This document shows, piece by piece, positions 26,104 through 35,736 of a stretch of DNA of 64,000 nt. The notes under the pieces were generated by a model. It worked only from the letters and a program-made list of their open reading frames with translations, ran no database searches and was not told where the DNA came from. Made by a program: the position numbers and the translations under genes. Within the stretch, counting starts at the first letter, position 1, and each line of letters starts with the position of its first letter. This DNA comes from Deinococcus hopiensis KR-140 (GTDB taxonomy: Bacteria > Deinococcota > Deinococci > Deinococcales > Deinococcaceae), in NCBI RefSeq assembly GCF_900176165.1, contig NZ_FWWU01000009.1, forward strand, positions 456,001-520,000, in the 5' to 3' direction.

Positions 26104-27537
26104 ATGTCTCAAGCTGTCTCCCCGCCGATTTCTCCCAAACTGCAAGCCCTCTTTGACGCGCAGCGGGCGTGGCGCTGGCGGGCAGCACAGACCGACGCTG
26201 AAGCGAGGCGTACCATTTTGCGCCATCTGCGCGAGGGACTGCGGCGCCACCGGACCGCCCTCGCTGACGCCCTTGCCCGGGATCTGGGCAAGAGCCGTGC
26301 CGAGGCCGAAATCACCGAACTCCACCCCGTGATGGAGGAGATCGGCCACACGCTGCGCCACCTTCCGCGCTGGATGGCTCCCCGGCCCGTCTCCACGCCC
26401 GCTGCCCTGCTGGGCACCCGCAGCGAGGTGCAGTCCCAGGCGCGCGGCGTGACCCTGATTCTGGGGCCGTGGAACTACCCGGTAAACCTCACGCTGATGC
26501 CGCTCGTCGCCAGCCTGGCGGCTGGGAACACCGTGATTCTGAAGCCCAGTGAGAAGGCCCCCGCCACCGCAGAGGCGCTGCGCCGGTTGCTGGAGGAGGT
26601 CTTCGAGCCGCACCTCGTTGCGGTGGTCCTGGGTGATGCCGGCGTGGCGGAAGGGCTGACCCGGATGCCCTTCGATCACATCTTCTTCACGGGCAGCGGT
26701 CCGGTGGGACGGCGGGTGCTGGCGGCCGCCGCCGAAAACCTGACGGGCGTGACGTTGGAACTGGGCGGCAAGAGCCCGGCCCTCGTTCACGCCAGCGCCG
26801 ATCTGGACCTCACTGCGCAGCGCCTGGGCTGGGGTAAGTTTTTGAACGCGGGGCAGACCTGCGTGGCCCCGGATTACGCGCTCGTGCCTGAGGCCCTGCG
26901 CGACACCTTCGTGGAGCGTCTGCGGGGCCTCATTGCCTACCGCTTCGGAGAGGGTGAACACCTGCGTGCGGGACCGGACTACGGGCGGATGGTGGATGCC
27001 CGCAGCGTCGAGCGTCTGGAACGCCTGACGCGGGAGAGTGTAGCGGCGGGCGCGCGGGTGGCCCTGGGCGGCGAGTTCGACGCTTCGGCCCGCTTCGTCT
27101 CGCCCACGCTCGTCACGGGCGTGACGCCCGAAATGCCCCTGATGGCGGAAGAACTCTTCGGCCCGGTGCTGCCCGTGTTGACCTACCGCACCTTTGACGA
27201 GGCCCTGGCCCTGATCCGCCGCCTGGACCCGCCGCTCGCGCTGTACACCTTCGCCGAGGATCCGGCGGCGGTGGCCCGCGTGCAGAACGAAACCACCAGC
27301 GGCGGCCTGATTGTCAACGGCACGATCATCCACCTCAGCAATCCCAACCTGCCGTTCGGCGGCGTGGGCGCGAGCGGGATGGGCCGCTACCACGGCGAGT
27401 ACGGCTTCCGCACCTTCAGCCACGAGCGGGCGGTGATGGTGGAGGGCAGGAACAGCGCCATTCGCTTCATGTACCCGCCTTACGGCCGTCCGGTGCCCCG
27501 CTTTCTGGCCTGGGCGCTGCGGCACATGGAGCGCTAG
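26104..27537 (+). CDS. Aldehyde dehydrogenase family protein
   Basis: The 477-residue NAD(P)-dependent dehydrogenase has GPWNYPVNLTLMPLVASLAAGN, cited as GPWNYPVNLTLMPLV, plus the cofactor region ILKPSEKAP and TGSGPVGRRV. The general-base Glu is in LELGGKSP and the catalytic Cys in NAGQTCVAPDY. The C-terminal hydrophobic/aromatic end (RNSAIRFMYPPYGR) resembles fatty-aldehyde or coniferyl-type enzymes. GGAGG precedes the ATG. The mobA GTG follows the stop codon with no gap. Confidence 0.93.
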   Translation: MSQAVSPPISPKLQALFDAQRAWRWRAAQTDAEARRTILRHLREGLRRHRTALADALARDLGKSRAEAEITELHPVMEEIGHTLRHLPRWMAPRPVSTPAALLGTRSEVQSQARGVTLILGPWNYPVNLTLMPLVASLAAGNTVILKPSEKAPATAEALRRLLEEVFEPHLVAVVLGDAGVAEGLTRMPFDHIFFTGSGPVGRRVLAAAAENLTGVTLELGGKSPALVHASADLDLTAQRLGWGKFLNAGQTCVAPDYALVPEALRDTFVERLRGLIAYRFGEGEHLRAGPDYGRMVDARSVERLERLTRESVAAGARVALGGEFDASARFVSPTLVTGVTPEMPLMAEELFGPVLPVLTYRTFDEALALIRRLDPPLALYTFAEDPAAVARVQNETTSGGLIVNGTIIHLSNPNLPFGGVGASGMGRYHGEYGFRTFSHERAVMVEGRNSAIRFMYPPYGRPVPRFLAWALRHMER

Positions 27538-28131
27538 GTGCTTCCCCTCGCTGGCGCGGTCACGGCGGGCGGAGCGTCACGCCGTTTCGGCAGCGACAAG
27601 GCGGGGGCCGTGCTGGAAGGCCGTCCCCTCCTTCAGCATGTGACCGCGAGCCTGTCTGGGTGTCTGCTGCGCCTGCTGATCGCGCCGCCCGAGCGTTACG
27701 CCCTACCTGGCTGGCAGAACGTCCCTGACACCCGCCCCGGCGAAGGACCGCTGGCTGCCCTCGAAGCCGCCCTGCTCGCTGCCCGTGCGCAAATGGGCGA
27801 GGGCTGGGTGGCGTTTGCAGGGGTGGACATGCCGCGCCTGACGCCCGCGTACTGGGAACTGCTGGCAGAAGTGAAGACGCTGGAGGTGCTGGCCGTCCGG
27901 GCCCTGGACGCAGCCTGGGAGCCTCAACCGCTCGCCGCCCTGTACCACACGGCGCTGCTGGAGCGGGTCACTGGACTGCTGGATGGGGGAGAGCGCCGAA
28001 TGCGGGAAGCTGCCCTGCCGGAACAAACGGCCCTCGTACCCTTCGTAGAGGTGCAGCGGGTGAGCCCCTCGGCACTGCACAACGTGAATACGCCTGCCGA
28101 TTTACTGGTCCTGGCCAAGCCAGGGCAATAA
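27538..28131 (+). CDS. mobA: Molybdenum cofactor guanylyltransferase
   Basis: MobA attaches GMP to molybdopterin to make the bis-MGD cofactor. The 197-residue protein has the nucleotide-binding start TAGGASRRFGSDKAG, the GEGPLAALEAAL segment, the metal-binding GVDMPRLTP and a final HNVNTPADL. It starts at a GTG immediately after the aldehyde dehydrogenase stop, so the two are probably co-translated. No molybdoenzyme gene is close by. Confidence 0.92.
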   Translation: MLPLAGAVTAGGASRRFGSDKAGAVLEGRPLLQHVTASLSGCLLRLLIAPPERYALPGWQNVPDTRPGEGPLAALEAALLAARAQMGEGWVAFAGVDMPRLTPAYWELLAEVKTLEVLAVRALDAAWEPQPLAALYHTALLERVTGLLDGGERRMREAALPEQTALVPFVEVQRVSPSALHNVNTPADLLVLAKPGQ

Positions 28132-28200
28132 AAAAGCCGCCTCTCTGGGCGGTGATGTCCAAAAGAATAGCGTGGAATGCACGGGAAGTCAAGTTATGCA
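28132..28200 (+). terminator. Truncated terminator of mobA beside the IS4-type element
   Basis: A short stem (CCGCC at 28137-28141, GGCGG at 28148-28152) begins 5 bp after the mobA stop behind a run of A. The expected T-run after the stem is absent. The remainder up to the IS end holds no gene. The hairpin may have lost its second half. Confidence 0.4.
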
Positions 28201-29563
28201 GCTTGAAAGCCGGACAAAAGTCTGCATATTCAGGGGATGAGGGTGTCAGCGCCGGTGGAAGTGGCTGGACTCGATGCTTTTGTCCAGCCGTATCGGAGTC
28301 TGTTTGGTGATCGACGGCTCTTTGCGGGGTTCTGCGGCGCGGTCGCTGGGATCCTGGCGAGTGGATCAACACGGGTACGGCAGATGGCCCGGGTCACACC
28401 CAGTATGGGGGTGACGCCCCACGCTGAGCGCCGGTTGCGACGGTTGATTCATCACCAGAATCAGCGGACCGAGCTGAATGCAGAGACGTTGACCGAGCGG
28501 CTCCAGACCCAGGGAGCAGAGCGTGTCGCAGGTGAGGCGGAAGTGGTGGTGGTTCTCGATGGCTCAGACCTCCGCAAGCCCCACAGCCAGAAACTGGAAC
28601 ATCTGGATGTGGTGCGGGATCTGAAGGGCAACCTCGTTCCTGGATACCACACCCTCAACGCCATAGGGGCGTCAAAGCCTGCTGTATCACCGCACGTACA
28701 GCACGCGGAGTCCTGGTTTTTTGAGTGAGAACGCGGTCGTGCTCGAAGCGTTGAGGCAGATCACGCGGTCACTGCGCGAAGTGGGTGTGGTGCGCATTAT
28801 CTTTGTCCTGGACCGAGGCTTCGATGACCTGAAGGTAATGAAGCGACGGAGGCGGCTCAAGGTCGATTTCGTCATTCGTGCACAGCATGTTGAGCGGCGC
28901 GTTCGTCTGCAGCCCACGGGGGAAAACCGTGCGCTGCAAGCTGCGTTGCAGCTTGCTCCCGTATCACACACCTTCGCGATGTCCCGCCCCGTCCTGCGGG
29001 AGGGGAAGCCCAGCTGGCGGCCAACCCCAGCGGAGATCCGGGCGCAGGAGGTCTGGGTGGACGAGGGCAAACTCCACGTGCACGCGCTCCATCTGCACTT
29101 CCCCACACGGCCCAAAGGCGAACAACAGGGCTGGACCCTGCCCACGAGCTTGCCCGTCTCGCCCGGCGTTCACGCCGGGCAGGTCGTACGACGCTATCTG
29201 AGGCGCTGGAGCAGCGAAGACGTCTTTTCCTGGACCAAAACCGCTCTGGGATGGGAACAGGTTCGTGTCCTGCAGTTCGAAGCGCTGCACACCCTGGTCG
29301 CCATGGCCTGGCTCGCCGCTGCCTTTGTCTTCACCCTCGGCGAGACGGTAGACACACCGGAAGTGAAGTTGCTCGCTCATCTCGGTGGTTCTGTCCCCCA
29401 TAAGAATCGGCCCCCGGGCAAGAAGACCATCTTGCTGGGACGACAGCGCTTGTGCGCTGCGTACCTCACCCGGCACACCACCCGCCAATCGATGCAACAT
29501 CCATCCGAAAAAACCGTCATAGAAAGGCTTCTCGGCCCCCAATGAATTTTGTCCGCCTTTCAA
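28201..29563 (+). mobile_element. IS4-type insertion sequence with frameshifted transposase
   Basis: Imperfect terminal repeats TTGAAAG(C/G)CGGACAAAA lie at 28203-28219 and, inverted, at 29547-29563. ATGCA occurs just outside both ends (28196-28200 and 29564-29568) and may be a short target duplication. The single transposase gene has a frameshift. The element lies between mobA and a DUF4385 gene and does not visibly split a coding sequence. The exact ends are uncertain by a few bases. Confidence 0.75.
28237..29545 (+). pseudogene. IS4-type transposase with one frameshift
   Basis: The first frame (28237-28728) holds the N-terminal part and first catalytic Asp (VVVVLDGSDLRKP). The second, open through 29545, holds the second Asp (IIFVLDRGFDD) and the Glu region (RRWSSEDVFSWTKTALGWEQ). 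Reading must shift near 28670 for HTLNAIG to join LLYHRTYSTRSPGF. No slippery homopolymer is present there, so it looks like damage, not programmed shifting. The copy is probably inactive. Confidence 0.8.
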
Positions 29564-29586
29564 ATGCATTCAGGTCATGCACGCCC

Positions 29587-30078
29587 CTACCCGTACCGCG
29601 CCTTGTGCTCCTTTTTCAGCCGCGCGTACTCGGGGTTGGCCTCGGCCTCGTCCCACTTCGCCTTGAAGATACGCGCTGACTCGGCCTTCACCGGGTCCTC
29701 AGGGCTGCGGGGCAGTTCGGCTCGTCCGTGGGCGCCGCTCTGGCCCTTCTTGTTCCCGGGCACGGGTCCGGCGTACTTCTTGCCGCCCTTGTGGTTGGCG
29801 TAGCGGCGTGAGCGGGTAAAGCCCATCTGCAAGAACTTGCGGGCCATGTCCGCTCCCACGAAGTCTCCAACCTTCAGATAGTCCAGAAACATCGCGTAGA
29901 TCTTCTCGCTGCTCGCGCGCGCCGCGTCGGGCGTGGCGAAGCGCCAGTGGGGCAAAATCTCGGCCTTATACGGCTGCACCAGCAGCACGCCCTGTTCCCC
30001 CACACCCACCCGGTACAGCTCGGGATGGGCGCGCAGGCTCAGGGCGCGGTAGTCGAGGGAATAGTCGAACTTGGGCAT
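29587..30078 (-). CDS. DUF4385 domain protein
   Basis: The 163-residue protein matches the DUF4385 family: FDYSLDYRALSLRAHPELYRVG, cited as FDYSLDYRALSLRAHPELY, then GEQGVLLVQPYKAEILPHW and RKFLQMGFTRSRRYANHKG. The C-terminal third is Lys/Arg-rich. The role is unknown. The start is the ATG at 30076-30078. The spacer to dps1 holds a long imperfect hairpin. Confidence 0.85.
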   Translation of the reverse strand: MPKFDYSLDYRALSLRAHPELYRVGVGEQGVLLVQPYKAEILPHWRFATPDAARASSEKIYAMFLDYLKVGDFVGADMARKFLQMGFTRSRRYANHKGGKKYAGPVPGNKKGQSGAHGRAELPRSPEDPVKAESARIFKAKWDEAEANPEYARLKKEHKARYG

Positions 30079-30095
30079 GGCGCGTGGAGCGGAGC

Positions 30096-30148
30096 GCGAA
30101 GGACAGAGCGCAGGGCGCTGTTTTGGCCCTTTGCGCTCTGCCCTTCGC
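30096..30148. repeat. Imperfect inverted repeat between dps1 and the DUF4385 gene
   Basis: GCGAAGGACAGAGCGCAGGG (30096-30115) pairs imperfectly with a stretch ending CTCTGCCCTTCGC at 30148. The structure follows the dps1 stop by 2 bp and is followed on the minus strand by GC-rich sequence without a T-run. It could act as an RNA-stability hairpin or be a small dispersed repeat. Confidence 0.5.
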
Positions 30149-30150
30149 CC

Positions 30151-30972
<822 letters not shown>

Positions 30973-30978
30973 GTCCAC

Positions 30979-30984
30979 ACGCTA
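30979..30984 (-). promoter_or_regulatory. -10 element of dps1
   Basis: TAGCGT on the minus strand lies 6 nt before the ATG at 30972. It overlaps the region of an upstream in-frame GTG, which makes the shorter start more likely. No OxyR- or DtxR-like palindrome was recognised. Confidence 0.5.
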
Positions 30985-31137
30985 CCTTCCGGTCTCCGGG
31001 CGGCCCTATAGCGGGTTTCTTCACGCTCGCCGGGTTCGCCCGTGACTGCCGCGTGGTGGTGCCTCCCGGGCCGGGGCCGTCTGTGCAGGGCCGCCCCCAC
31101 AGAAGCGCCAGAGAGGAGGATGGAGAGAGGGGGCAAC

Positions 31138-32427
31138 ATGGACGCGACGACACTTCAAACCAACTGGGCGGGCAACCTCACGTACCGGGCCTCGGCGTGG
31201 CGCCGCCCCGGCAGCGTGGCGGAGGTGCAGGATCTCGTGGCCTGTTCGGAGCGCATCGGGGTTATTGGCACGCGCCACTCGTTCAACGGCCTGGCCGACA
31301 CGGGCGGCGTGATGCTCTCGCTGGAGCGGCTGGGGGGCATGGTCCTGGACGGGCAGGCGGGCACAGTCACGGTGGAGGCGGGAGTACGTTATGGGGAACT
31401 GGGTGAGTTTCTGCACCGGCAGGGCCACGCGCTGCACAATCTGGCCTCCCTGCCGCACATCTCGGTGGTGGGGGCGTGTATGACGGCCACCCACGGCTCA
31501 GGAGACCGGCTGCCCTGCCTCGCGGCAGCGGTGACGGCGCTGGACCTCGTGACCGCGGGCGGGGAACTCCTCACGCTCTCCCGGGAAGAGCACGGCGAAG
31601 CCTTTGCCGGCATGGTGGTGTCGCTGGGCGCTCTGGGCGTCGTGACCCGCATGACCCTGGCCCTGGAAGAGACCTACCACGTGCGGCAGGAGGTGTACGA
31701 GCACCTGCCATTTCCCACCGCCGAGGTCCACCTGGCGGCCCTATTCGCAGCTGCCGAGAGCGTAAGCCTGTTCACCGACTGGCAGGAGCCCCGCTTTCAT
31801 CAGGTCTGGCTCAAGCGCCGGGTGGCGGCCGGGAGCACGGCGCCGTTGCCCACCACCCACTTTGGGGCCACCGCCGCTCTGGCGGATTGCCACCCATTGC
31901 CAGGATTGCCCGCTGCGCACTGCACGCCGCAGCAGGGGGTGCCCGGACCCTGGCACGAGCGCCTGCCGCATTTCCGTCTGGACCACACCCCCAGTCAGGG
32001 CGAGGAATTGCAGAGCGAGTACTTCGTGCCCCGCGCCCAAGCGGCGGCGGCCCTGCGCGCCGTTCTGGCCCTGGGAAACCAGTTCGCGTCCCTGCTGCTG
32101 GTCTCGGAGGTCCGGACCGTCGCCGCCGATGATCTGTGGCTGAGTCCGGCCTACCGCCGGGACAGCCTCGCCCTGCACTTCACCTGGCGGCGCGACGAGC
32201 GGGCGGTGCGGGCGGTGCTGCCCGCACTGGAAGAAGCGCTGGCCCCCTTCGGCGCCCGGCCCCACTGGGGCAAGGTGTTTACCCTGTCCCCCGCCCACCT
32301 CACAGCCCTGTATGAGCGGCTGCCCGACTTCCGGCAGCTGCTCGAACGCCACGATCCTGGCGGCAAGTTCCGCAATCCCTTTTTGAACCGGTACATCTTT
32401 GGGGAAGCGGGCGTGGGCCCAGTCTGA
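31138..32427 (+). CDS. FAD-binding oxidase, alditol oxidase-like (VAO family)
   Basis: The 429-residue flavoprotein has the FAD-domain segment IGVIGTRHSFNGLADT. The His there matches the position that carries covalent FAD in alditol/xylitol oxidases of this family. SLPHISVVGACMTATHGSG completes the FAD site, and FRNPFLNRYIF is the typical C-terminus. Such enzymes oxidise sugar alcohols or aldonolactones with oxygen. The substrate is inferred from family only. The ATG at 31138 has an AGAGGGGG site, and a longer upstream frame lacks support. Confidence 0.85.
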   Translation: MDATTLQTNWAGNLTYRASAWRRPGSVAEVQDLVACSERIGVIGTRHSFNGLADTGGVMLSLERLGGMVLDGQAGTVTVEAGVRYGELGEFLHRQGHALHNLASLPHISVVGACMTATHGSGDRLPCLAAAVTALDLVTAGGELLTLSREEHGEAFAGMVVSLGALGVVTRMTLALEETYHVRQEVYEHLPFPTAEVHLAALFAAAESVSLFTDWQEPRFHQVWLKRRVAAGSTAPLPTTHFGATAALADCHPLPGLPAAHCTPQQGVPGPWHERLPHFRLDHTPSQGEELQSEYFVPRAQAAAALRAVLALGNQFASLLLVSEVRTVAADDLWLSPAYRRDSLALHFTWRRDERAVRAVLPALEEALAPFGARPHWGKVFTLSPAHLTALYERLPDFRQLLERHDPGGKFRNPFLNRYIFGEAGVGPV

Positions 32428-32439
32428 TTCCGGGGAAGA

Positions 32440-33348
32440 CTACACCTGCGCCGTGAAGCGCAGTTCGTTGTCCCGCACCCTCAGCACGGCGCGGCCCGTT
32501 TCGAGCAGTTCGGTGAGGTGCGCGCTCACCACCGCGCGGTTGAGGACCACCGCACCCGCGTTTGCCATCTCCACGCCCAGCCTCCGGCACACCCGGGCGA
32601 GCAGCACGTCCACCGTGGCCTCGCCTGCCTCCAGCCCTTCAAGCACGGCCCGGGTGGTGCGTTCATACGCTGCGAGGTTGGCGGCCACCAGGCCGGGCAG
32701 GTCTTCCGTCGACTCGCCGTGGCCGGGCAGCGTGAGGCGCACGCCTCCGAGTTCGCCCAGCCGCGTGGCCGAAGCTTTCTGGGCTGCCGAGTCTGCGCAG
32801 AAGGTGAGGGGGTGCTTGGCGAGCGCTTCCGGGCCGAAGAGGGCGTCGGCGGCATACAGCACGTCCCCGAAGCGGACGGCCACCATCTGGGCGGCGTGGC
32901 CGGGCACATCCAGCAGCTCCACCGCCACGCCGCCCAGGGTCAGGCGGCCCACATCGGGCAGGGGCTGCGCCGGACTGGCCGGGGCCAGCAGAAACTTGTT
33001 TTGCAGCTCGCGTGGGGGCCGGGCGCCGAACAGCGACAGGGGTTCGAGGATGGGGTGGTGGATGATCGCGGCTTCCAGCGGCGGTGCAAAGACTGCCAGC
33101 CCCGGGCAGCGGGCCAGCAGAAAGGCGTTCCCCCCGTGGTGGTCTGCGTGGCTGTGCGTGTTGAGGACGGCGCTGGGCGTCAACCCCGCTGCCTCCAGCG
33201 CCCGCAGCAGTTTGCGCGCGTGCGACTCGTCCAGACCCGTGTCCACCACCAGCGCGCCGCCCACACCGTTTTCGGCGACCACACTGTTGACGGCTCCGGG
33301 CAGGACGTGGATTCCGGGGGCCAGCGGCTGGAGAAGGGGAGCGGGCAT
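32440..33348 (-). CDS. MBL-fold metallo-hydrolase
   Basis: The 302-residue protein has the metallo-beta-lactamase-fold metal motif THSHADHHGG (HxHxDH) near residue 70. Later ligands include His in DVPGHAAQ, Asp in LYAADALFG and His in LPGHGES. The last ~70 residues form a helical domain (LLARVCRRLGVEMANAG), as in many LACTB2-like hydrolases. The reaction is not known. The ATG at 33346-33348 has a TACGCT box 6 nt upstream. It is divergent from the APC transporter gene. Confidence 0.88.
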   Translation of the reverse strand: MPAPLLQPLAPGIHVLPGAVNSVVAENGVGGALVVDTGLDESHARKLLRALEAAGLTPSAVLNTHSHADHHGGNAFLLARCPGLAVFAPPLEAAIIHHPILEPLSLFGARPPRELQNKFLLAPASPAQPLPDVGRLTLGGVAVELLDVPGHAAQMVAVRFGDVLYAADALFGPEALAKHPLTFCADSAAQKASATRLGELGGVRLTLPGHGESTEDLPGLVAANLAAYERTTRAVLEGLEAGEATVDVLLARVCRRLGVEMANAGAVVLNRAVVSAHLTELLETGRAVLRVRDNELRFTAQV

Positions 33349-33448
33349 GGCCCCAGCGTAATGGAGGGGCGGGGGACCGTCAGGCGTCAGCCCCTGTCTA
33401 AGCGCCGCCCCCTTTCGGCCCACCGTTCACATCCATACACTGGGCCCC

Positions 33449-35647
33449 ATGTCCGGCACAGGCCCCACGAGTCCCTTTATGCGCTGGTTTCTGGAAACCG
33501 ATCAGCCCGAGCGCGAGGGCTTTTACGAAGAAGACAGGGCCGCGCAGGCCCAGCACCACACCCATCCGTGGTGGAAGGTCATGTGCCTGACGGGCGTGGA
33601 CTACTTTTCCAGCTTGGGCTACGCACCGGGGTTGTCCTTCCTGTATGCCGGAACGCTGGCCCCACTCGCCACGCTGGTGCTGGTGCTCGTGACGCTGTTG
33701 GGAGCGCTGCCCATGTACCGCCGGGTGGCATTTGAAAGCCCTCACGGCGACGGCTCGCTGAGCATGCTCGAACGCCTGCTGAGCTACTGGCCCAGCAAAC
33801 TGCTTGTGCTGGCGCTGCTGGGCTTTGTCGCCACGGGCTTTATCATCACCATCACGCTGTCGGCCGCCGACGCGGGGGCCCACCTGCTGGAAAACCCGCT
33901 GCTCAAGTCGGCGCTCGAGGGCAAGCAGGTCATCGTCACGCTGGGGCTCATCGCGCTGCTGGGGGCGGTGTTCCTCAAGGGTTTCAAGGAGGCCATCGGC
34001 ATTGCCGTGGCGCTGGTGGTGCTGTATATCGGTCTGAACTTCGTGGTGCTGGGGCGAGGCTTGCTGGAGGTGTTCACGCACCCCACTGTCATCGGTGACT
34101 GGTGGACCGGGCTGCGCCAGAGCTACGCCTCGCCCATCGCCCTGATTGGAGGCGCGCTGCTGGTGTTTCACCGCCTCGCGCTGGGCATGAGCGGCTTCGA
34201 GACGGGCGTTGTGGTCATGCCCCTCGTGAAGGGCGAGGCCGGCGACACCCCCGAGCGTCCCATCGGGCGGATCAACAACGCCCGCAAGCTGCTCACCACG
34301 GCGGCCCTGCTGATGAGCACGCTGCTGCTGGGTTCGGCCACGGTCTGTACCCTGCTGATTCCGCACTCGGCCTTCTGGCCGGACATTTCGGTGACGCGCG
34401 CGGTCAACACCTCGGACCTGACGGCGGGCCGGGCCGTGGTGAACGTGCCGCTCGACAATCCCCACTCGCCCCGCGAGCTGTACGCCCTGCATCTTCCCGC
34501 CATTCCACGCCTTGACGGTCCGCGTAAGCTGAGCGTTCAGGCGCAGACCAAGAGGGACGTGGTGCCCCTGACCGTCACCGTTACGCCCGCCGCCGGGGGC
34601 GGCACCGAAACCGTGGTTGTCGAGAAGCCCAAGGGTGAGGCGAGTGGCCGCGCGCTGGCGTACCTGGCGCACCGGCAGTTCGGGGATGGTTTCGGCACCC
34701 TGTATGACCTGTCCACCGTGATGATCCTGTGGTTCGCGGGCGCCTCGGCGATGGCGGGGCTGCTGAATATCGTGCCGCGCTACCTCCCGCGCTACGGCAT
34801 GGCCCCCGACTGGGCGCGCTCCACGCGGCCCCTCGTCGTCATCTTTATTGGGATGTGCTTTCTGGTCACGGTGCTGTTTCGCGCGGACGTGGACGCCCAG
34901 GCTGGGGCCTACGCGACGGGCGTGCTCGCCCTGATGACCTCGGCGGCTGTGGCCGTGTTTCTCAACGAGTTGCGCCGGGGGCACCGGGGGACCGCCGCCG
35001 CCTTCGGCATCATCAGCCTGATCTTCATCTACACCATCACGCGCACGCTGCTGGGCCAGCCCGAGGGCCTCTATATCGCCCTGATGTTCATCGCTGCCAT
35101 TCTGGTGGTCAGCGTGATCTCACGCGTCAGCCGCAGCACCGAACTGCGCGTGGCGCAGGTTACCCTCGACGCCGAGGGGGACCGCTTGTTGCGGGAAACG
35201 GCGGCGCGGGGCCTGCCCGTGCGCTTTATCGCCAACCGCCTGAATGCCGGTGACCTCACCGAGTACCAGCTCAAGGAACTGGAGGTACGGCTCGACACCC
35301 ACCTCCCGCCCGGTGAGACGGCCCTCTTCCTGGAAGTGGAGGTCAACGACGCGAGCAACTTCAGTTCCACCGTACCCATCAAGGGCGTGCAGGTGGGGCG
35401 CCACGCCATCCTGCGCGCCGAGGGCAGCAGCGTGCCCAACACCATCGCCGCCGTCCTGCTGCACATCCGTGACCTGACTGGCGTGCCGCCCCACGTGTAT
35501 TTCGAGTGGAGCGAGAAGGGCCCGGCGGTCAACGCCCTGCGCTTCTTGCTCGCGGGTGAGGGCGACGTGCCCCCGCTTACCCACGAGGTCCTGCGCGTGG
35601 CCGAGCGCGACGAGGCGCGGCGGCCCGTGGTGCATGTGGGTGGGTGA
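33449..35647 (+). CDS. APC-superfamily transporter with large C-terminal domain
   Basis: The 732-residue membrane protein has about 12 hydrophobic segments between residues 45 and 560. It starts WWKVMCLTGVDYFSSLGYAPG, the APC amino-acid permease pattern. A soluble loop (about 310-400) and a C-terminal soluble domain of ~170 residues (ELRVAQVTLDAEGD onward) are unusual and may be regulatory. The substrate is unknown; amino acid or cation is possible. The ATG at 33449 follows a TACACT box by 7 nt (33436-33441). Confidence 0.85.
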   Translation: MSGTGPTSPFMRWFLETDQPEREGFYEEDRAAQAQHHTHPWWKVMCLTGVDYFSSLGYAPGLSFLYAGTLAPLATLVLVLVTLLGALPMYRRVAFESPHGDGSLSMLERLLSYWPSKLLVLALLGFVATGFIITITLSAADAGAHLLENPLLKSALEGKQVIVTLGLIALLGAVFLKGFKEAIGIAVALVVLYIGLNFVVLGRGLLEVFTHPTVIGDWWTGLRQSYASPIALIGGALLVFHRLALGMSGFETGVVVMPLVKGEAGDTPERPIGRINNARKLLTTAALLMSTLLLGSATVCTLLIPHSAFWPDISVTRAVNTSDLTAGRAVVNVPLDNPHSPRELYALHLPAIPRLDGPRKLSVQAQTKRDVVPLTVTVTPAAGGGTETVVVEKPKGEASGRALAYLAHRQFGDGFGTLYDLSTVMILWFAGASAMAGLLNIVPRYLPRYGMAPDWARSTRPLVVIFIGMCFLVTVLFRADVDAQAGAYATGVLALMTSAAVAVFLNELRRGHRGTAAAFGIISLIFIYTITRTLLGQPEGLYIALMFIAAILVVSVISRVSRSTELRVAQVTLDAEGDRLLRETAARGLPVRFIANRLNAGDLTEYQLKELEVRLDTHLPPGETALFLEVEVNDASNFSSTVPIKGVQVGRHAILRAEGSSVPNTIAAVLLHIRDLTGVPPHVYFEWSEKGPAVNALRFLLAGEGDVPPLTHEVLRVAERDEARRPVVHVGG

Positions 35648-35667
35648 ACGTAGAAATCAGGACGGAG

Positions 35668-35690
35668 ACGGGGGCTGCGGCCCCCCGTTT
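35668..35690 (+). terminator. Probable terminator after the APC transporter gene
   Basis: ACGGGGGC (35668-35675) pairs with GCCCCCCGT (35680-35688), one base bulged, followed by TTT and a T-rich stretch. It lies 21 bp after the transporter stop and upstream of the MFS promoter. Confidence 0.6.
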
Positions 35691-35736
35691 CGCTTTCTGG
35701 GACGCGTGGGCCGGGGAGAGGCGTACACTCGCCCGC

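Noticed and set aside
33398..34984. A 528-codon open frame on the minus strand opposite the APC transporter
   Set aside because: Its Gln/His/Arg-rich composition is typical of antisense shadow; the transporter frame has clear membrane segments and a promoter.
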